A DNA stretch of 64,000 bases from Actinomycetota bacterium (GTDB lineage Bacteria; Actinomycetota; UBA4738; HRBIN12), in assembly GCA_026003015.1 (NCBI GenBank), contig BPGL01000001.1, positions 1,070,717-1,134,716 of the forward strand, read 5' to 3'. Shown here piece by piece: positions 33,009 to 42,793 of this stretch (positions within the stretch are counted from its first letter, which is position 1; each line of letters begins with the position of its first letter). The position numbers were made by a program, and so were the translations under genes. The notes under the pieces were generated by a model that saw nothing but the letters and a program-made list of their open reading frames with translations, made no database searches and was not told where the DNA came from.

Positions 33009-34490
33009 CTACCCCCCCAGCGACGGGCCCGCGAGCACGGCGAGCTCGGCCAGGCGGGCGAAGGGGTTGGGCAGGACGAAGATCGCCAGGACCGCGACGG
33101 TCGCGAGGGCGACCACGGCCCCGACGCCCGCCGGCGTGCGCAGCGGTTCGTCGCGCTCGGGTTCGCGGAACAGCATCTGGCGCGGGATGAGGAGGTAGTA
33201 GTAGATGCTCACGACCGAGTTCAGGAGCATGGCGACCGCGAGCCACACCCCGAGCTCGCCGCCGCGCTCGATCGCGGCTCGGAAGATCAGGACCTTCGCC
33301 CAGAACCCACCGGCGGGCGGCGCTCCGGCCAGCGACACCATGAACAGGGTCATCCCCACGGCGAGCATCGGCGCGACCCGCCCCAGCCCCGCGAAGTCCT
33401 CGATCAGCAGCTGGGGGCTCCTGCGTGCGACCGCGGTCACGACCGCGAAGGCCCCGAGGTTCATCACGCCGTAGATCACGATGTAGGCGACCGCCGCCGA
33501 GAAGGCGACCTGGTTGGAGCCGGGGTCGTCGGTGACGAGGGCGAACGGCAGCAGCATGTAGCCGGCCTGCGCGATCCCCGAGTAGGCGAGCAGACGGACG
33601 GCCTGGCGCTGCTTCAAGGCGACGAGGTTGCCGATCGTCATCGTCCCGATCGACAGGAACGCGAAGATCGGCACCCAGAACTCGTGCCGATCGACGAACG
33701 CCACGAACATCAGCTGCAGCAGCCCGGCGAAGCCGGCCGCCTTCGAGGCCACGGCGAGGAACGCCGCCACCGGCACCGGCGCGCCCTCGTAGGTGTCCGG
33801 GGCCCAGAACTGGAAGGGGAAGGCCGAGACCTTGAAGGCGAGCCCGACGACGACGAACAGGATCGCCGCGTCGGCGAGCAGCAGATGGTCGGGATCCAGG
33901 TCGCGCAGGGCACCGGCGATCTCGGCCAGACCGGTTCGTCCACCGGTGAGGCCGTAGAGGAGGCTCATCCCGTAGAGCATCACGGCCGCCGAGAGCACCC
34001 CGATCAAGAAGAACTTGAGCCCTCCTTCGTTCGACCGCACGTCCCCCTTGCGGAAGGCGGCCATCAAGAAGCCGGGGGCCGAGACCAGCTCGAGCGCGAT
34101 GAACAGCATCAGCAGGTCCCGCGCGCTCGGCATCAGCAGGCAGCCCAGGAACGACGTCAGGAGCAGGAAGTAGTACTCCCCCTGGTAGAAGCGACCCTCC
34201 CGAACGTAGCGGAGAGACAGGGCGAGCACGACGATCGCCACGCCGAGGAAGAAGAGCTTGAACGTCACCGCGAACCGGTCGACGACGAGGTGGCCGCCGA
34301 AGGCCTCCCGCTCCTGCCCGAGCAGCGTGAGCGTCGCGACGAGCGCGGCGAGCACCCCGAGCATCGACAGCGGCATCGCGAGCCATCGGCGGCGGGCCGG
34401 CAGGAAGGCGTCGACCACGAGCACGACGAGGATCGTGACGCCCAGGATGGCCTCGGGGGCGATCGCGTGGAGGTCGACCGGCTGCGGCAC
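33009..34490 (-). CDS. nuoN: NADH dehydrogenase-like subunit N, cluster 1
   Basis: A 493-residue antiporter-like membrane subunit of about 14 helices. Family segments: ELVSAPGFLMAAFRKGD, LKFFLIGVLSAAVMLYGMSL, GLAFKVSAFPFQFWAPDTYE (with the conserved Lys) and GGFWAKVLIFRAAIERG. It should form one of the proton channels of a complex I-type machine. GTG start three bases after the nuoM stop. Last gene of the cluster lacking nuoD-G. Confidence 0.94.
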   Translation of the reverse strand: MPQPVDLHAIAPEAILGVTILVVLVVDAFLPARRRWLAMPLSMLGVLAALVATLTLLGQEREAFGGHLVVDRFAVTFKLFFLGVAIVVLALSLRYVREGRFYQGEYYFLLLTSFLGCLLMPSARDLLMLFIALELVSAPGFLMAAFRKGDVRSNEGGLKFFLIGVLSAAVMLYGMSLLYGLTGGRTGLAEIAGALRDLDPDHLLLADAAILFVVVGLAFKVSAFPFQFWAPDTYEGAPVPVAAFLAVASKAAGFAGLLQLMFVAFVDRHEFWVPIFAFLSIGTMTIGNLVALKQRQAVRLLAYSGIAQAGYMLLPFALVTDDPGSNQVAFSAAVAYIVIYGVMNLGAFAVVTAVARRSPQLLIEDFAGLGRVAPMLAVGMTLFMVSLAGAPPAGGFWAKVLIFRAAIERGGELGVWLAVAMLLNSVVSIYYYLLIPRQMLFREPERDEPLRTPAGVGAVVALATVAVLAIFVLPNPFARLAELAVLAGPSLGG

Positions 34491-34493
34491 GCC

Positions 34494-36023
34494 TCAGCCT
34501 CCGAACAGCGACATGAGCGCCGCGACGGGTTCGTCGGTCATCCCGAAGACGAGCCGGGGGTACAGGCCGAGCACCAGGATCAGCGCGAGCAGGGGCGTCC
34601 ACGACACCCACTCGATCGCCAGGGTGTCGGCGAGGGGCGCCTCGCGCCAGCGATCCGGCAGCACCCCCATGTTCACGCGCTGGAGCATCCACAGGAAGTA
34701 GCCGGCGGTGAGGATCGTTCCGATCCCGCCCATCACCATGAACACGCGGAACAGCCCCGGGTCGAGCCCGAGGGTCTCGTTCGGCCGGAACGACGCCAGC
34801 AGCGCCATCACCTCGCCCCAGAACCCGGCGAGACCCGGGAGCCCGAGCGAGGCGATCGCCACGTAGGCGAACGTGCTGCCGAGCTTCGGCATCTTCTGCA
34901 GCATCCCGCCGCCGATCTCCGCGATCTGTCGCGTGTGGTAGCGGTCGTAGATCGAGCCCACGCAGAAGAACAGCATCCCCGTGATCACGCCGTGGGCGAC
35001 CATCCCGAAGATCGCGGCCTGGATCCCGATCTCGGTCATCGTGGCGATCCCCAGCATCACGAAGCCCATGTGCCCCACCGAGGAGAACGCGATGAGGCGC
35101 TTCAGGTCGCGCTGAGCCAGGCAGGCGAGGGCGGCGTACACGATCGCGATCGCCGCGAGCAGGCCGATCCACGGCGCGTAGGCCGAGGCCGCGTCCGGCA
35201 GCAGGGGGAGCGCGATCCGCACGAAGCCGTAGGTCCCCATCTTCAGCATGATCCCGGCGAGCAGGACCGAGCCGATCGTCGGCGCCTCCGTGTGGGCATC
35301 GGGGAGCCAGGTGTGCAGCGGCCACATCGGCACCTTGACCGCGAGGCCGAGGGCGACCGCACCGAACACGACCACCTGGAAGCCCCGGCTGAAGCCTCCG
35401 GCCTGCGCGAACGCCTGAAGCTCGAGGATGTCGAACGTGTGCGGCTCGGACCGGAAGTACATCGCGAGGAACCCGAGCAGCATGAAGATCGATCCGAACA
35501 GCGTGAACAGGAAGAACTTGATCGCCGCGTACTCGCGATTGTCCGAGCCCCAGATCCCGATCAAGAAGTACATCGGGACCAAGACCAGCTCCCAGAACAC
35601 GAAGAACAGGATCAGGTCGAACGCGACGAACGTTCCCGCCATGCCCGTCTCGAGCAGCAGCATCAGGGCGACGAACGCCTTCGGGCGCCCGGGCGAGGGC
35701 AGGTAGCGCCACGTGTAGATCGCGCACAGGAACGACAGCAGGAACGTGAGCACGTACAGGGGCATCGAGATCCCGTCGATCCCGACGTGGTAGCGCGCGT
35801 CGATCGCATCGATCCACCGCACGTCCAGGACGTACTGCAGCCCCGGCGCTGCGTAGTCGAACCCGACCGCGATCGCGGCCGCGAGCACGAGCGCCACACC
35901 GGTGACGGCCACGCCGAGCCCGCGGATCAGCCGGTCCTGCCCCTTCGGTACGAGCGCGATCACGAGCGCTCCCACGAGGGGCAGCAGCGTCGTGATCGTG
36001 ATCGCGGAGTTCTCCCAGGTCAT
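34494..36023 (-). CDS. nuoM: NADH dehydrogenase-like subunit M, cluster 1
   Basis: A 509-residue antiporter-like subunit. It contains GIDGISMPLYVLTFLLSF, FVFWELVLVPMYFLIGIWG (the conserved membrane Glu), VKVPMWPLHTWLPDAHTEAP (Lys and the discontinuous-helix motif) and AFSSVGHMGFVMLGI. ATG 36023 is taken because AGGGAG lies 11 bases upstream; GTG 36035 is in frame. It follows nuoL after 19 bases. Confidence 0.95.
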   Translation of the reverse strand: MTWENSAITITTLLPLVGALVIALVPKGQDRLIRGLGVAVTGVALVLAAAIAVGFDYAAPGLQYVLDVRWIDAIDARYHVGIDGISMPLYVLTFLLSFLCAIYTWRYLPSPGRPKAFVALMLLLETGMAGTFVAFDLILFFVFWELVLVPMYFLIGIWGSDNREYAAIKFFLFTLFGSIFMLLGFLAMYFRSEPHTFDILELQAFAQAGGFSRGFQVVVFGAVALGLAVKVPMWPLHTWLPDAHTEAPTIGSVLLAGIMLKMGTYGFVRIALPLLPDAASAYAPWIGLLAAIAIVYAALACLAQRDLKRLIAFSSVGHMGFVMLGIATMTEIGIQAAIFGMVAHGVITGMLFFCVGSIYDRYHTRQIAEIGGGMLQKMPKLGSTFAYVAIASLGLPGLAGFWGEVMALLASFRPNETLGLDPGLFRVFMVMGGIGTILTAGYFLWMLQRVNMGVLPDRWREAPLADTLAIEWVSWTPLLALILVLGLYPRLVFGMTDEPVAALMSLFGG

Positions 36024-36042
36024 CGCCTCGCCCACTCCCTCA

Positions 36043-38052
36043 TCACACGATCCGGATGAACACCACCGTCAGAGCGATCACGCCCACGAACAGCATCACG
36101 GCGTACCACTGCACGTTGCCCGACTGCAGGTACCGCAGGAGTCCCCCGGAGCTCCCGGTCAGACCCCCGAGCCCGTTCACCGCGCCGTCGACCACGTGGC
36201 GATCCACCCAGGCAACGAGGCGCGCCAGCCCCCGGGTCACCCACGCCGCCCCGTTGACCGCGCCGTCGATCACGTGGCGATCCACCCAGACCACGGCGGC
36301 CGAGAGGCGATCGCGGACGGGCAGCACCACCGCCGCCATGTACAGGTCGTCGATGTAGTAGCGGCGCTCCAGCACCCGCCACAGCGGGCCGAGGCGCGCG
36401 GCGAGCGGGTCGACGCCGCGGGCGTCGCGGTACACGAGCCAGCCGACGGCGATCCCGGCGAGGGCGCCCGCGGTGCTCAGGACCGCGATCCACGGCACGA
36501 CGTGGGCCTCGTGCGGGTGGCCCACGTAGACCCACTTCCCGAAGACCGCACCGAGCTGGGGGGCGCCGAGGAACCCGACCACGGCGGTCGCCGCCGCCAG
36601 CGCGACGAGCGGTCCGGCCATCGAGGGCGGCGACTCGTGCGGGTGGCCCTGACCCCGGTAGGAGCCGAAGAACGTGAGGACGATCATCCGGGTCGTGTAC
36701 AGCGCCGTGACCACCGCCGTCGCCAGGAACAGCCAGAACAGCCACGTCGTGCCGGTGTCGTACGCGACGACGAGCAGCTCGTCCTTCGACCAGAAGCCGG
36801 CGAGGGGAACGACGCCCGCGAGCGCCAGGGCGCCGATCAGCATCGTCCGAAACGTGACCGGCATCGAGCCGCGCAGGCCCCCCATCTCGCGCATCGAGTT
36901 CGAGTGCACCGCGTGGATCACCGACCCCGCTGCGAGGAACAGCAGCGCCTTGAAGAAGGCGTGGGTGAACAGGTGGAAGAAGCCGGCGGTGAAGCCCTCC
37001 TCCCCCAACGAAAGGCCGGCCACCATGTAGGCGAGCTGCGACAGGGTCGAGTACGCGAGCACCCGCTTGATGTCGTCCTGAGCGATCGCGAGCAGCGCCG
37101 CCCCGAGCATCGTGATCGCGGCGACGACCGAGACGGTCGTGAGCACCGCCGGGTCGGCGGCCACGAACACCTCGAACAGCCGACCGACGAGGTAGACGCC
37201 GGCGGCGACCATCGTCGCCGCGTGGATGAGCGCCGAGACGGGGGTCGGGCCGGCCATCGCGTCGGGCAGCCACACGTGCAGGGGGAACTGCGCGGACTTC
37301 CCGATCGTGCCGCCGAACAGCAGCAGCGCCGCGATCGCGAGGAACGCCGTCGAGACCTCGCCCCCCTCCGCGATCGCGTGCGTGGTCTCCCGGATGTTGG
37401 CCGTCGCGAACCCGGTGGCCGCGATGAGCGCGAAGAACCCGAAGATCATCGGGACGTCGCCGATCCGGGTCGTGATGAAGGCCTTGATCGCAGCGCTCGA
37501 GTTCTCGTGCTCCTCCCACCAGTGGCCGATCAACAGGTAGGAGCACACCCCCATGATCTCCCAGCCCACGAGCAGCTGGACCACGTTGTTCGACACGACC
37601 ACGACGAGCATCGCCGCCGTGAACAGGGACAGCACGACGTAGAACCACGTGAAGCGCTGATCTGCGTGCATGTAGCCGAGGGAGTAGACCTGGACCATCA
37701 GCGAGATCGAGGTGACGACGACGAGCATGACCGCCGCGAGCCCGTCGATCAGGATCCCGGCCTCCACGTGCAACGGCCCGATCGCGAACCAGGGGATCGA
37801 CGCCTCGTAGGCGGCCCCGCCCTGCACGACGTGCCACAGCACGCCGAGCGAGAGCACGAACGAGGCGCCGACGGCCCCGATCCCCCACGGCGCCCCCCCG
37901 CCCGGGCTCCGCTTCCCGAGGAACAGGATCAGCCCCGCGGCCAGGAAGGGCAGCAGCGGGACGAGCCAGGCGCTGCGGACGAACCAGGACACGTCGGCGT
38001 GCGCGGGCGCGCCCGCGGTTTCCGCGGCGAGGATCCCCAGCGCCCCTACCAC
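36043..38052 (-). CDS. nuoL: NADH dehydrogenase-like subunit L, cluster 1, with a duplicated C-terminal segment
   Basis: A 669-residue subunit. The antiporter core has [54 protein letters not shown] and the following helices. The long C-terminal part carries the lateral helix that spans the antiporter modules, then two 26-residue copies of a [12 protein letters not shown] element ([13 protein letters not shown] and [13 protein letters not shown]), then a final membrane helix. GTG start overlapping nuoK by seven bases. Confidence 0.95.
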   Translation of the reverse strand: MVGALGILAAETAGAPAHADVSWFVRSAWLVPLLPFLAAGLILFLGKRSPGGGAPWGIGAVGASFVLSLGVLWHVVQGGAAYEASIPWFAIGPLHVEAGILIDGLAAVMLVVVTSISLMVQVYSLGYMHADQRFTWFYVVLSLFTAAMLVVVVSNNVVQLLVGWEIMGVCSYLLIGHWWEEHENSSAAIKAFITTRIGDVPMIFGFFALIAATGFATANIRETTHAIAEGGEVSTAFLAIAALLLFGGTIGKSAQFPLHVWLPDAMAGPTPVSALIHAATMVAAGVYLVGRLFEVFVAADPAVLTTVSVVAAITMLGAALLAIAQDDIKRVLAYSTLSQLAYMVAGLSLGEEGFTAGFFHLFTHAFFKALLFLAAGSVIHAVHSNSMREMGGLRGSMPVTFRTMLIGALALAGVVPLAGFWSKDELLVVAYDTGTTWLFWLFLATAVVTALYTTRMIVLTFFGSYRGQGHPHESPPSMAGPLVALAAATAVVGFLGAPQLGAVFGKWVYVGHPHEAHVVPWIAVLSTAGALAGIAVGWLVYRDARGVDPLAARLGPLWRVLERRYYIDDLYMAAVVLPVRDRLSAAVVWVDRHVIDGAVNGAAWVTRGLARLVAWVDRHVVDGAVNGLGGLTGSSGGLLRYLQSGNVQWYAVMLFVGVIALTVVFIRIV
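36173..36289 (-). repeat. Two-copy 78-bp repeat in nuoL of cluster 1
   Basis: The 39-bp blocks 36173-36211 and 36251-36289 differ at only a few bases and lie 78 bp (26 codons) apart. They duplicate the WVDRHVxDGAVNG segment. A single VDGxVxG-type segment is usual near the end of NuoL proteins; cluster 2 nuoL has only one (ARGVDGLVHAIAGG). Confidence 0.75.
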
Positions 38053-38348
38053 CGCAGGAGGTTCACCTCGTCCACGTTGATCGACTCGCGCGTGCGATAC
38101 AGGAGGATGACGATCGCCAGACCGATCCCGACCTCGGCGGCGGCCACGGCGATCACGAACAGCGCGAAGACCTGCCCGACCACGTCGCGTAAGGCCGTTG
38201 CGAACGCGACGAGGTTCACGTTCACCGCGTTCAGCATGAGCTCGATCGCCATCAGCACCATGACGGCGTTGCGACGGGCGAGCACGCCGTAGACGCCGGC
38301 GCTGAACAGCACGGCCGAGAACAGCAGCACGAGGGGCAGACGCACCAT
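38046..38348 (-). CDS. nuoK: NADH dehydrogenase-like subunit K, cluster 1
   Basis: A 100-residue, three-helix subunit. The conserved membrane Glu lies in [15 protein letters not shown] and a second in [17 protein letters not shown], both part of the central proton path. ATG start ([15 protein letters not shown]) four bases after the nuoJ stop. Confidence 0.95.
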   Translation of the reverse strand: MVRLPLVLLFSAVLFSAGVYGVLARRNAVMVLMAIELMLNAVNVNLVAFATALRDVVGQVFALFVIAVAAAEVGIGLAIVILLYRTRESINVDEVNLLRW

Positions 38349-38352
38349 GACC

Positions 38353-38857
38353 TCAGGCCTCCTCGTCCTTGCGCGACAGCACGATCGCTCCGATCAGCGC
38401 GGCGAGCAGCAGGAACGACACCACCTCGAAGGGCAGCACGAAGCGCGAGAAGATCGCCTCCCCCGATCGTCGTGGGCGAGCCGGGCGCCGGCGCCGGCAC
38501 CGCCGCCTCGCCGACGGGGAACGCCGCCTGGATCAAGAACACGAGGCCCGCGAACACCCCCAGGGCGACGATGGCGCCGAGCCCGCGCTGCTGATTGTCC
38601 AGGGTCTCGCGTCCGATCGGCGCCTTCGTGAGCATCAACCCGAACAGGAACAGGATGACGATCGCACCGACGTAGATCAGGATCTGCACCCATCCGAGGA
38701 ACTCCGCCCCGAGCAGCAGGAACGTGAAGCCGACGCTCGCCAGCGCGACGACCAGGTACAGCGCCGCGTGGACGACGTTGCGTGCCGTCACCACGGCAAC
38801 GGCGGAGATCGACCCGACCGTGGCCAGCACGGCGAAGGCGTACTCCTGGGCCGTCAC
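38353..38857 (-). CDS. nuoJ: NADH dehydrogenase-like subunit J, cluster 1 (one frameshift in a G5 run)
   Basis: Membrane subunit of about 167 residues: [40 protein letters not shown] and, after the frame break, [20 protein letters not shown] and [13 protein letters not shown]. The break is at the run of five C at 38460-38464; with four the frame is continuous and the length is right. The GTG start overlaps the nuoI stop (GTGA). I regard the extra base as a sequencing error. Confidence 0.88.
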
Positions 38858-39360
38858 GAGGCGGCCTCCGCGGGCGGCTCGGCGCCCTCCTCGAGCTCGG
38901 GCGGCGGCAGGACCGTGTACGTCCACTGCTCGAGGCGCTCCTTCTCGTGCGTCAGCTTGCCGATCTCGTACTCCGCGTACTCGAACTCCGGGCTCCAGAA
39001 CAGGGCGTCGAACGGGCACGCCTCGACGCAGATCCCGCAGTACATGCACAGGGCGTAGTCGATCGCGAACCGGTCGAGGACCTTGGCGGAGCGGGCCCGA
39101 CCACCCGACGCAGGCTCGTGCGTCTCCTTGTGGGCCTCGATGTAGATGCACCAGTCGGGACACTCGCGCGAGCACTTGTAGCAGACGGTGCAGTTGGCTT
39201 CCTTGAGCGCGATCACCCCCCGCGTGCGGGGGGGCAGGTTCGGCTTCACGTGCGGGTACTGCTGGGTCACCGCGGGGCGCAGCATCGTCTTCAGCGTGAC
39301 GCTCAGGCCCTGAAGGAGGCCCTGGCCGATCCCCTGGCGCTTCTGCTCGGTCGTCGCCAT
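38854..39360 (-). CDS. nuoI: NADH dehydrogenase-like subunit I, cluster 1 (2x[4Fe-4S])
   Basis: A 168-residue ferredoxin-like subunit. Both cluster motifs are complete: [12 protein letters not shown] and [12 protein letters not shown], the N6a and N6b ligands that pass electrons toward NuoB. The N-terminus has the short amphipathic membrane-contact helix ([13 protein letters not shown]). ATG overlapped by the nuoH stop (TGATG). Its presence with NuoB suggests an electron path to quinone, but the input module is absent from this cluster. Confidence 0.95.
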   Translation of the reverse strand: MATTEQKRQGIGQGLLQGLSVTLKTMLRPAVTQQYPHVKPNLPPRTRGVIALKEANCTVCYKCSRECPDWCIYIEAHKETHEPASGGRARSAKVLDRFAIDYALCMYCGICVEACPFDALFWSPEFEYAEYEIGKLTHEKERLEQWTYTVLPPPELEEGAEPPAEAAS

Positions 39361-40361
39361 CAGCTCATCGCCACCCTTGCGAACCCGACCCCGAGGATCC
39401 ACACGAGCGATAGCGGCACCAGCCCGACCCACGCGAAGCGCTGCAGCTGGTCCTCGCGCAGCCGAGGGTAGGTCGCCCGCAACCAGATCACGACGAAGGA
39501 AAGAGCGAAGATCTTGCCCATCATCATGAGCGGCCCGGGGATCGGCAGGCCGGGAAGGGGGAGGTAGCCCCCGAGGAACAACACCGACGCGATCCCCGAG
39601 AGCACGACGATCCCGCCGTACTCGGCGAGCAGGAAGAACGCGAACTTGAGCCCCGTGTACTCGGTCAGCGCCCCGAAGATGATCTCGGAGTCGGCCACCG
39701 GCATGTCGAAGGGCGGGCGCGTGAGCTCGGCGAGCGACGCGACCATGAAGACGAGGAACAGCGGGAACAGCGGGACCACGTACCACAGGTCGCGCTGCGC
39801 CTCGACGATGCCCACCAGCGACAGCGTTCCCGCCAGCATCACGACTCCCGCCGCCGCGAGCACGAGCGGTAGCTCGTAGGCGATCAGCTGCGCCGCCGCG
39901 CGCAGGGCGCCCATCAGGGAGTACTTGTTCGCCGAGGCCCAGCCGGCCATCAGCGTCCCGATCACCCCGATCCCGGCGACCGCCATCACGAAGAAGATGC
40001 CGACGTCGAGGTCCAAGGCGTACAGGTTGCGATCGAGCGGCAGCACGACGAGCACGACGATGTAGGGGATCAGCGCGACGGCCGGCGCCAACGAGAACAC
40101 GATCCGGTCGGCGGCGGCCGGTACGACGTCCTCCTTCTGGACGAACTTCACCCCGTCGGCGACGAGCTGCGCCCATCCGTGGAACCCGCCGGCCTCCATC
40201 GGCCCTAGGCGCGCCTGCATGTGGGCGAGGACCTTGTGCTCGAGGTAGCCCACGACGAGCGGCACGACGAGGAAGAAGCCGAGCACCCCCGCCGTCTTCA
40301 CGGCGAGCGCGAGCCAGAAGCTCGAGGCCCACCCGTCGAGGATCGAGGTCTGCGCGATCAC
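39360..40361 (-). CDS. nuoH: NADH dehydrogenase-like subunit H, cluster 1
   Basis: A 333-residue membrane subunit that forms the quinone-tunnel entrance with NuoB and NuoD in complex I. It has [40 protein letters not shown], the conserved [17 protein letters not shown] and [18 protein letters not shown]. The GTG start overlaps the nuoC stop as GTGA, leaving no room for nuoD, which normally sits between C and H. Confidence 0.96.
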   Translation of the reverse strand: MIAQTSILDGWASSFWLALAVKTAGVLGFFLVVPLVVGYLEHKVLAHMQARLGPMEAGGFHGWAQLVADGVKFVQKEDVVPAAADRIVFSLAPAVALIPYIVVLVVLPLDRNLYALDLDVGIFFVMAVAGIGVIGTLMAGWASANKYSLMGALRAAAQLIAYELPLVLAAAGVVMLAGTLSLVGIVEAQRDLWYVVPLFPLFLVFMVASLAELTRPPFDMPVADSEIIFGALTEYTGLKFAFFLLAEYGGIVVLSGIASVLFLGGYLPLPGLPIPGPLMMMGKIFALSFVVIWLRATYPRLREDQLQRFAWVGLVPLSLVWILGVGFARVAMS

Positions 40362-40873
40362 TCCTCTTCCTCTTCCTCCCCCTCGACGGCGCCGGGCCAG
40401 GGCTTGGCCTCGCGGCTCATCAGCGGGAAATCCTTGCGAAGCGGGAACCCCTCGAACGGCTCGGGCAGCAGCAGCTTCACCGGCAGCGGATGTCCCTCGA
40501 ACCGGATCCCGAACATCTCGGCGGTCTCTCGCTCGTGCCAGTTGCACGTCGGGAACAGGTCGGCGATCGAGTCGATCACCGGCTCCTCGTGCGGCAGCCG
40601 CACCTTGAGCCGGACGTTGTGCACGTGCTCGGTGGAGTAGAAGTGCGAGACGACCTCGAACCCCCGCTCCGGCCCGAGGTCGACACCGCCGGTGAAGTCG
40701 CAGAAGTCGCACGCGAAGGCAGGGTCGTCGCGCAGGAACCGCACGACCTCGCGGTACCGGTCGACCGGCACCGTGGCCACGGCGTGGCCGTGTTGGTCCT
40801 CGACCTCGACGCCCTCGCCGAAGCGGGCCCGTAGGCGCTCCGCGACCTCGTCAGCGGACAGCGGACGTCCCAC
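40358..40873 (-). CDS. nuoC: NADH dehydrogenase-like subunit C, cluster 1
   Basis: A 171-residue hydrophilic subunit. The family motif is present as [20 protein letters not shown] followed by [11 protein letters not shown] and FPLRKDFPL. It ends in a run of six to seven Glu. It is not fused to NuoD, and no NuoD follows. The GTG start overlaps the end of nuoB by 23 bases. Confidence 0.94.
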   Translation of the reverse strand: MGRPLSADEVAERLRARFGEGVEVEDQHGHAVATVPVDRYREVVRFLRDDPAFACDFCDFTGGVDLGPERGFEVVSHFYSTEHVHNVRLKVRLPHEEPVIDSIADLFPTCNWHERETAEMFGIRFEGHPLPVKLLLPEPFEGFPLRKDFPLMSREAKPWPGAVEGEEEEEE

Positions 40874-41357
40874 TGCGGAACTTCTCCTGGATGTCCTCGT
40901 CGCGGATCTTCTCCTGCAGCTTCACGATGCCGTGCAGGAGCGCCTCGGGGCGGGGAGGACAGCCCGGCACGTAGACGTCGACCGGCACGATCTGGTCGAC
41001 GCCCTTGGTGACCGAGTAGCTGTCCCAGTAGGGACCACCGCAGTTGGAGCAGGAGCCGAAGGAAATCACGTACTTCGGATCCGGGATCTGGTCGTACAGG
41101 CGCTTGAGCACCGGGGCCATCTTGTCGGTGAGCGTGCCGGCGACCACGAGCAGGTCCGCCTGGCGCGGCCCGTGCGCGAACGGGATCACCCCGAGTCGGA
41201 TGAAGTCGTTCTTCGACGTCGAGCTGGCGATGAACTCGATCGAGCAGCACGCGAGCCCGAAGTTGAACACCCACAGGGAGTAGCGCCGGCCCCAGTTCAG
41301 CAGGAAGCGCACCGGCTGGATCTTCGCCAGCGGCGTCTTCTCGGTGATCAGACCCAC
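40851..41357 (-). CDS. nuoB: NADH dehydrogenase-like subunit B, cluster 1 ([4Fe-4S] N2)
   Basis: A 168-residue subunit with the N2 cluster ligands: the tandem Cys in [12 protein letters not shown], then [18 protein letters not shown] and [15 protein letters not shown]2 is the last redox centre before quinone in complex I. The GTG start overlaps nuoA by ten bases. All ligands are intact, so loss of nuoD is not accompanied by decay of its partner. Confidence 0.96.
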   Translation of the reverse strand: MGLITEKTPLAKIQPVRFLLNWGRRYSLWVFNFGLACCSIEFIASSTSKNDFIRLGVIPFAHGPRQADLLVVAGTLTDKMAPVLKRLYDQIPDPKYVISFGSCSNCGGPYWDSYSVTKGVDQIVPVDVYVPGCPPRPEALLHGIVKLQEKIRDEDIQEKFRSGTSAVR

Positions 41358-41716
41358 CGCAGGACCCCCTTGCGCCAGGCGTACAGGAGCCCCACGGCGA
41401 GGATCCCGATGAAGATGGCCATCTCGACGACGGCAGCGTACCCCAGCCCTTCGAACACGGTCGCCCAGGGGAACAGGAAGATCGCCTCGACGTCGAAGAT
41501 CACGAACAGGAAGCCGTAGATGTAGTAGCGGATCTGGGTCTGGGACCAGCCCTCCCCGACCGGGTCGATCCCGCACTCGTAGGTGACGAGCTTGTCGCCG
41601 ATCCCGGGTCGACTGGGCGCGATCAGCCGGGCGGCTCCGAAGGCGACCGCGACGAGCCCCGCGCCGGCCAGCGCGACCGCGAGCACGACGCCGTACTGGC
41701 CGTAGTAGCTGCTCAC
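41348..41716 (-). CDS. nuoA: NADH dehydrogenase-like subunit A, cluster 1
   Basis: A 122-residue, three-helix subunit with [20 protein letters not shown] and [20 protein letters not shown]. First gene of the cluster. The GTG start is 11 bases behind GGAGGG, which directly follows a Rex-like inverted repeat and a TAGGAT -10 box. Confidence 0.95.
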   Translation of the reverse strand: MSSYYGQYGVVLAVALAGAGLVAVAFGAARLIAPSRPGIGDKLVTYECGIDPVGEGWSQTQIRYYIYGFLFVIFDVEAIFLFPWATVFEGLGYAAVVEMAIFIGILAVGLLYAWRKGVLRWV

Positions 41717-41733
41717 GCCGTTCGCGACCCTCC

Positions 41734-41768
41734 GCTTGTGAACGCCTTCCCGAGCGGCCCGTATCCTA
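41734..41768 (-). promoter_or_regulatory. Promoter with Rex-like operator upstream of nuo cluster 1
   Basis: A -10 element TAGGAT (41768-41763, minus strand) is followed seven bases on by the imperfect inverted repeat GCTTGTGAA-CGCC-TTCCCGAGC (41734-41755, plus-strand reading). The left arm is identical to the perfect site at 58536. The right arm differs at two of nine bases. It covers the predicted transcript start, as expected for a repressor site. The known Rex consensus is TTGTGAA-N4-TTCACAA. Confidence 0.6.
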
Positions 41769-41781
41769 GCAGCGGCCCCCC

Positions 41782-42789
41782 TCAGTCCTCCGTGGACGCC
41801 CCGCAACGCGCCGCGAGGAACCGGGCGAGCTGGACGAGCGACTCCCTGGCCGGCCCCTCGGGCAACGACCGGGCGAGCTCCACGGCGCGGCCCACCTCGC
41901 GCGTGACCGCCCGCCGCGCGTGCTCGATCCCCCCGCTCGTCCGGACGATCTCGAGGGCGCGGTCGAGGAGCTCCCCGTCGGGGGCGCCGGCGGCCAGGAG
42001 CCCCGCGAGCTCCTCGCGGCGGCGGCCCTGGCGGAGCGCGAACAGGACCGGGAGCGTGTAGACGCCCTCCCGCATGTCGACGCCCGGCTCCTTGCCGAGC
42101 TCGAGCTGGCTCGCCGTGACGTCCATGATGTCGTCGGACAGCTGGAAGGCCATCCCGAGCGCCTCCCCATAGGCCCCCAGGGTCTCGACGTCGTGCTCCG
42201 CGGCCTCCGACAGCAGGCCGCCCAGCCGACACGAGGTCGCGATCAGCGATCCCGTCTTGCGTCGGATCACCTCGAGGTAGCCGGCCTCGGTCTGCGCCAG
42301 GCGACCGCTCGCGTCGACCTCTCGGATCTGCCCGTCGCACAGCACCGCGATCGTCCGCGCGAGCAGGCGGCAGACCTCCGGACCCAGGTCGGCGGAGATC
42401 TCCGACGCTCGCGCGAACAGGTAGTCCCCCGTGAGGATCGCAACGGTGTTGTCCCATCGGGCGTTCACGCTCGGCAGGCCCCGCCGGGAGTCGGCCTCGT
42501 CGATCACGTCGTCGTGGTACAGGGTCGCCAGGTGCACGAGCTCGATCGCGACCGAGCCGGGGATGAGCCGAGGGTCGGTCGGGTCCCCGAAGTACCCGCC
42601 GAGGAGCACGAGCATCGGGCGGAAGCGCTTCCCGCCCGCCTGGAGCAGGTAGCGGGCCGTGGCGGCGAGCAGGTCGGACTCGGCCACGACGGCCTTCTCG
42701 AGCGCCTCCTCGACGCGGTCCAGGCGCGCCCGGATCTCGGCCTCCAGGGTCGCGTCGGGAACCTCGAGCCCGGGGATCACGCGCCGCAT
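41782..42789 (-). CDS. Polyprenyl diphosphate synthase (menaquinone side chain type)
   Basis: A 335-residue trans-prenyltransferase. It has GGKRFRPMLVLLGGYFGD, the first Asp-rich motif in ATLYHDDVIDEADSRRG and the second in AFQLSDDIMDVTAS, both binding Mg-diphosphate. The long-chain (heptaprenyl/octaprenyl) type fits the side chain of menaquinone, the quinone of the adjacent complex I. ATG four bases after the nuoN stop makes it the last gene of the 14-subunit operon. Confidence 0.9.
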   Translation of the reverse strand: MRRVIPGLEVPDATLEAEIRARLDRVEEALEKAVVAESDLLAATARYLLQAGGKRFRPMLVLLGGYFGDPTDPRLIPGSVAIELVHLATLYHDDVIDEADSRRGLPSVNARWDNTVAILTGDYLFARASEISADLGPEVCRLLARTIAVLCDGQIREVDASGRLAQTEAGYLEVIRRKTGSLIATSCRLGGLLSEAAEHDVETLGAYGEALGMAFQLSDDIMDVTASQLELGKEPGVDMREGVYTLPVLFALRQGRRREELAGLLAAGAPDGELLDRALEIVRTSGGIEHARRAVTREVGRAVELARSLPEGPARESLVQLARFLAARCGASTED

Positions 42790-42793
42790 CGCC

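Noticed and set aside
32916-36059. Long plus-strand open frame opposite nuoN and nuoM of cluster 1
   Set aside because: Charged repetitive translation (Glu/Arg/His-rich) typical of the antisense of membrane genes in GC-rich DNA; the minus strand encodes recognisable nuo subunits.
40340-40380. A missed nuoD between nuoC and nuoH of cluster 1
   Set aside because: nuoC stop and nuoH start overlap by four bases and both proteins have their normal ends.
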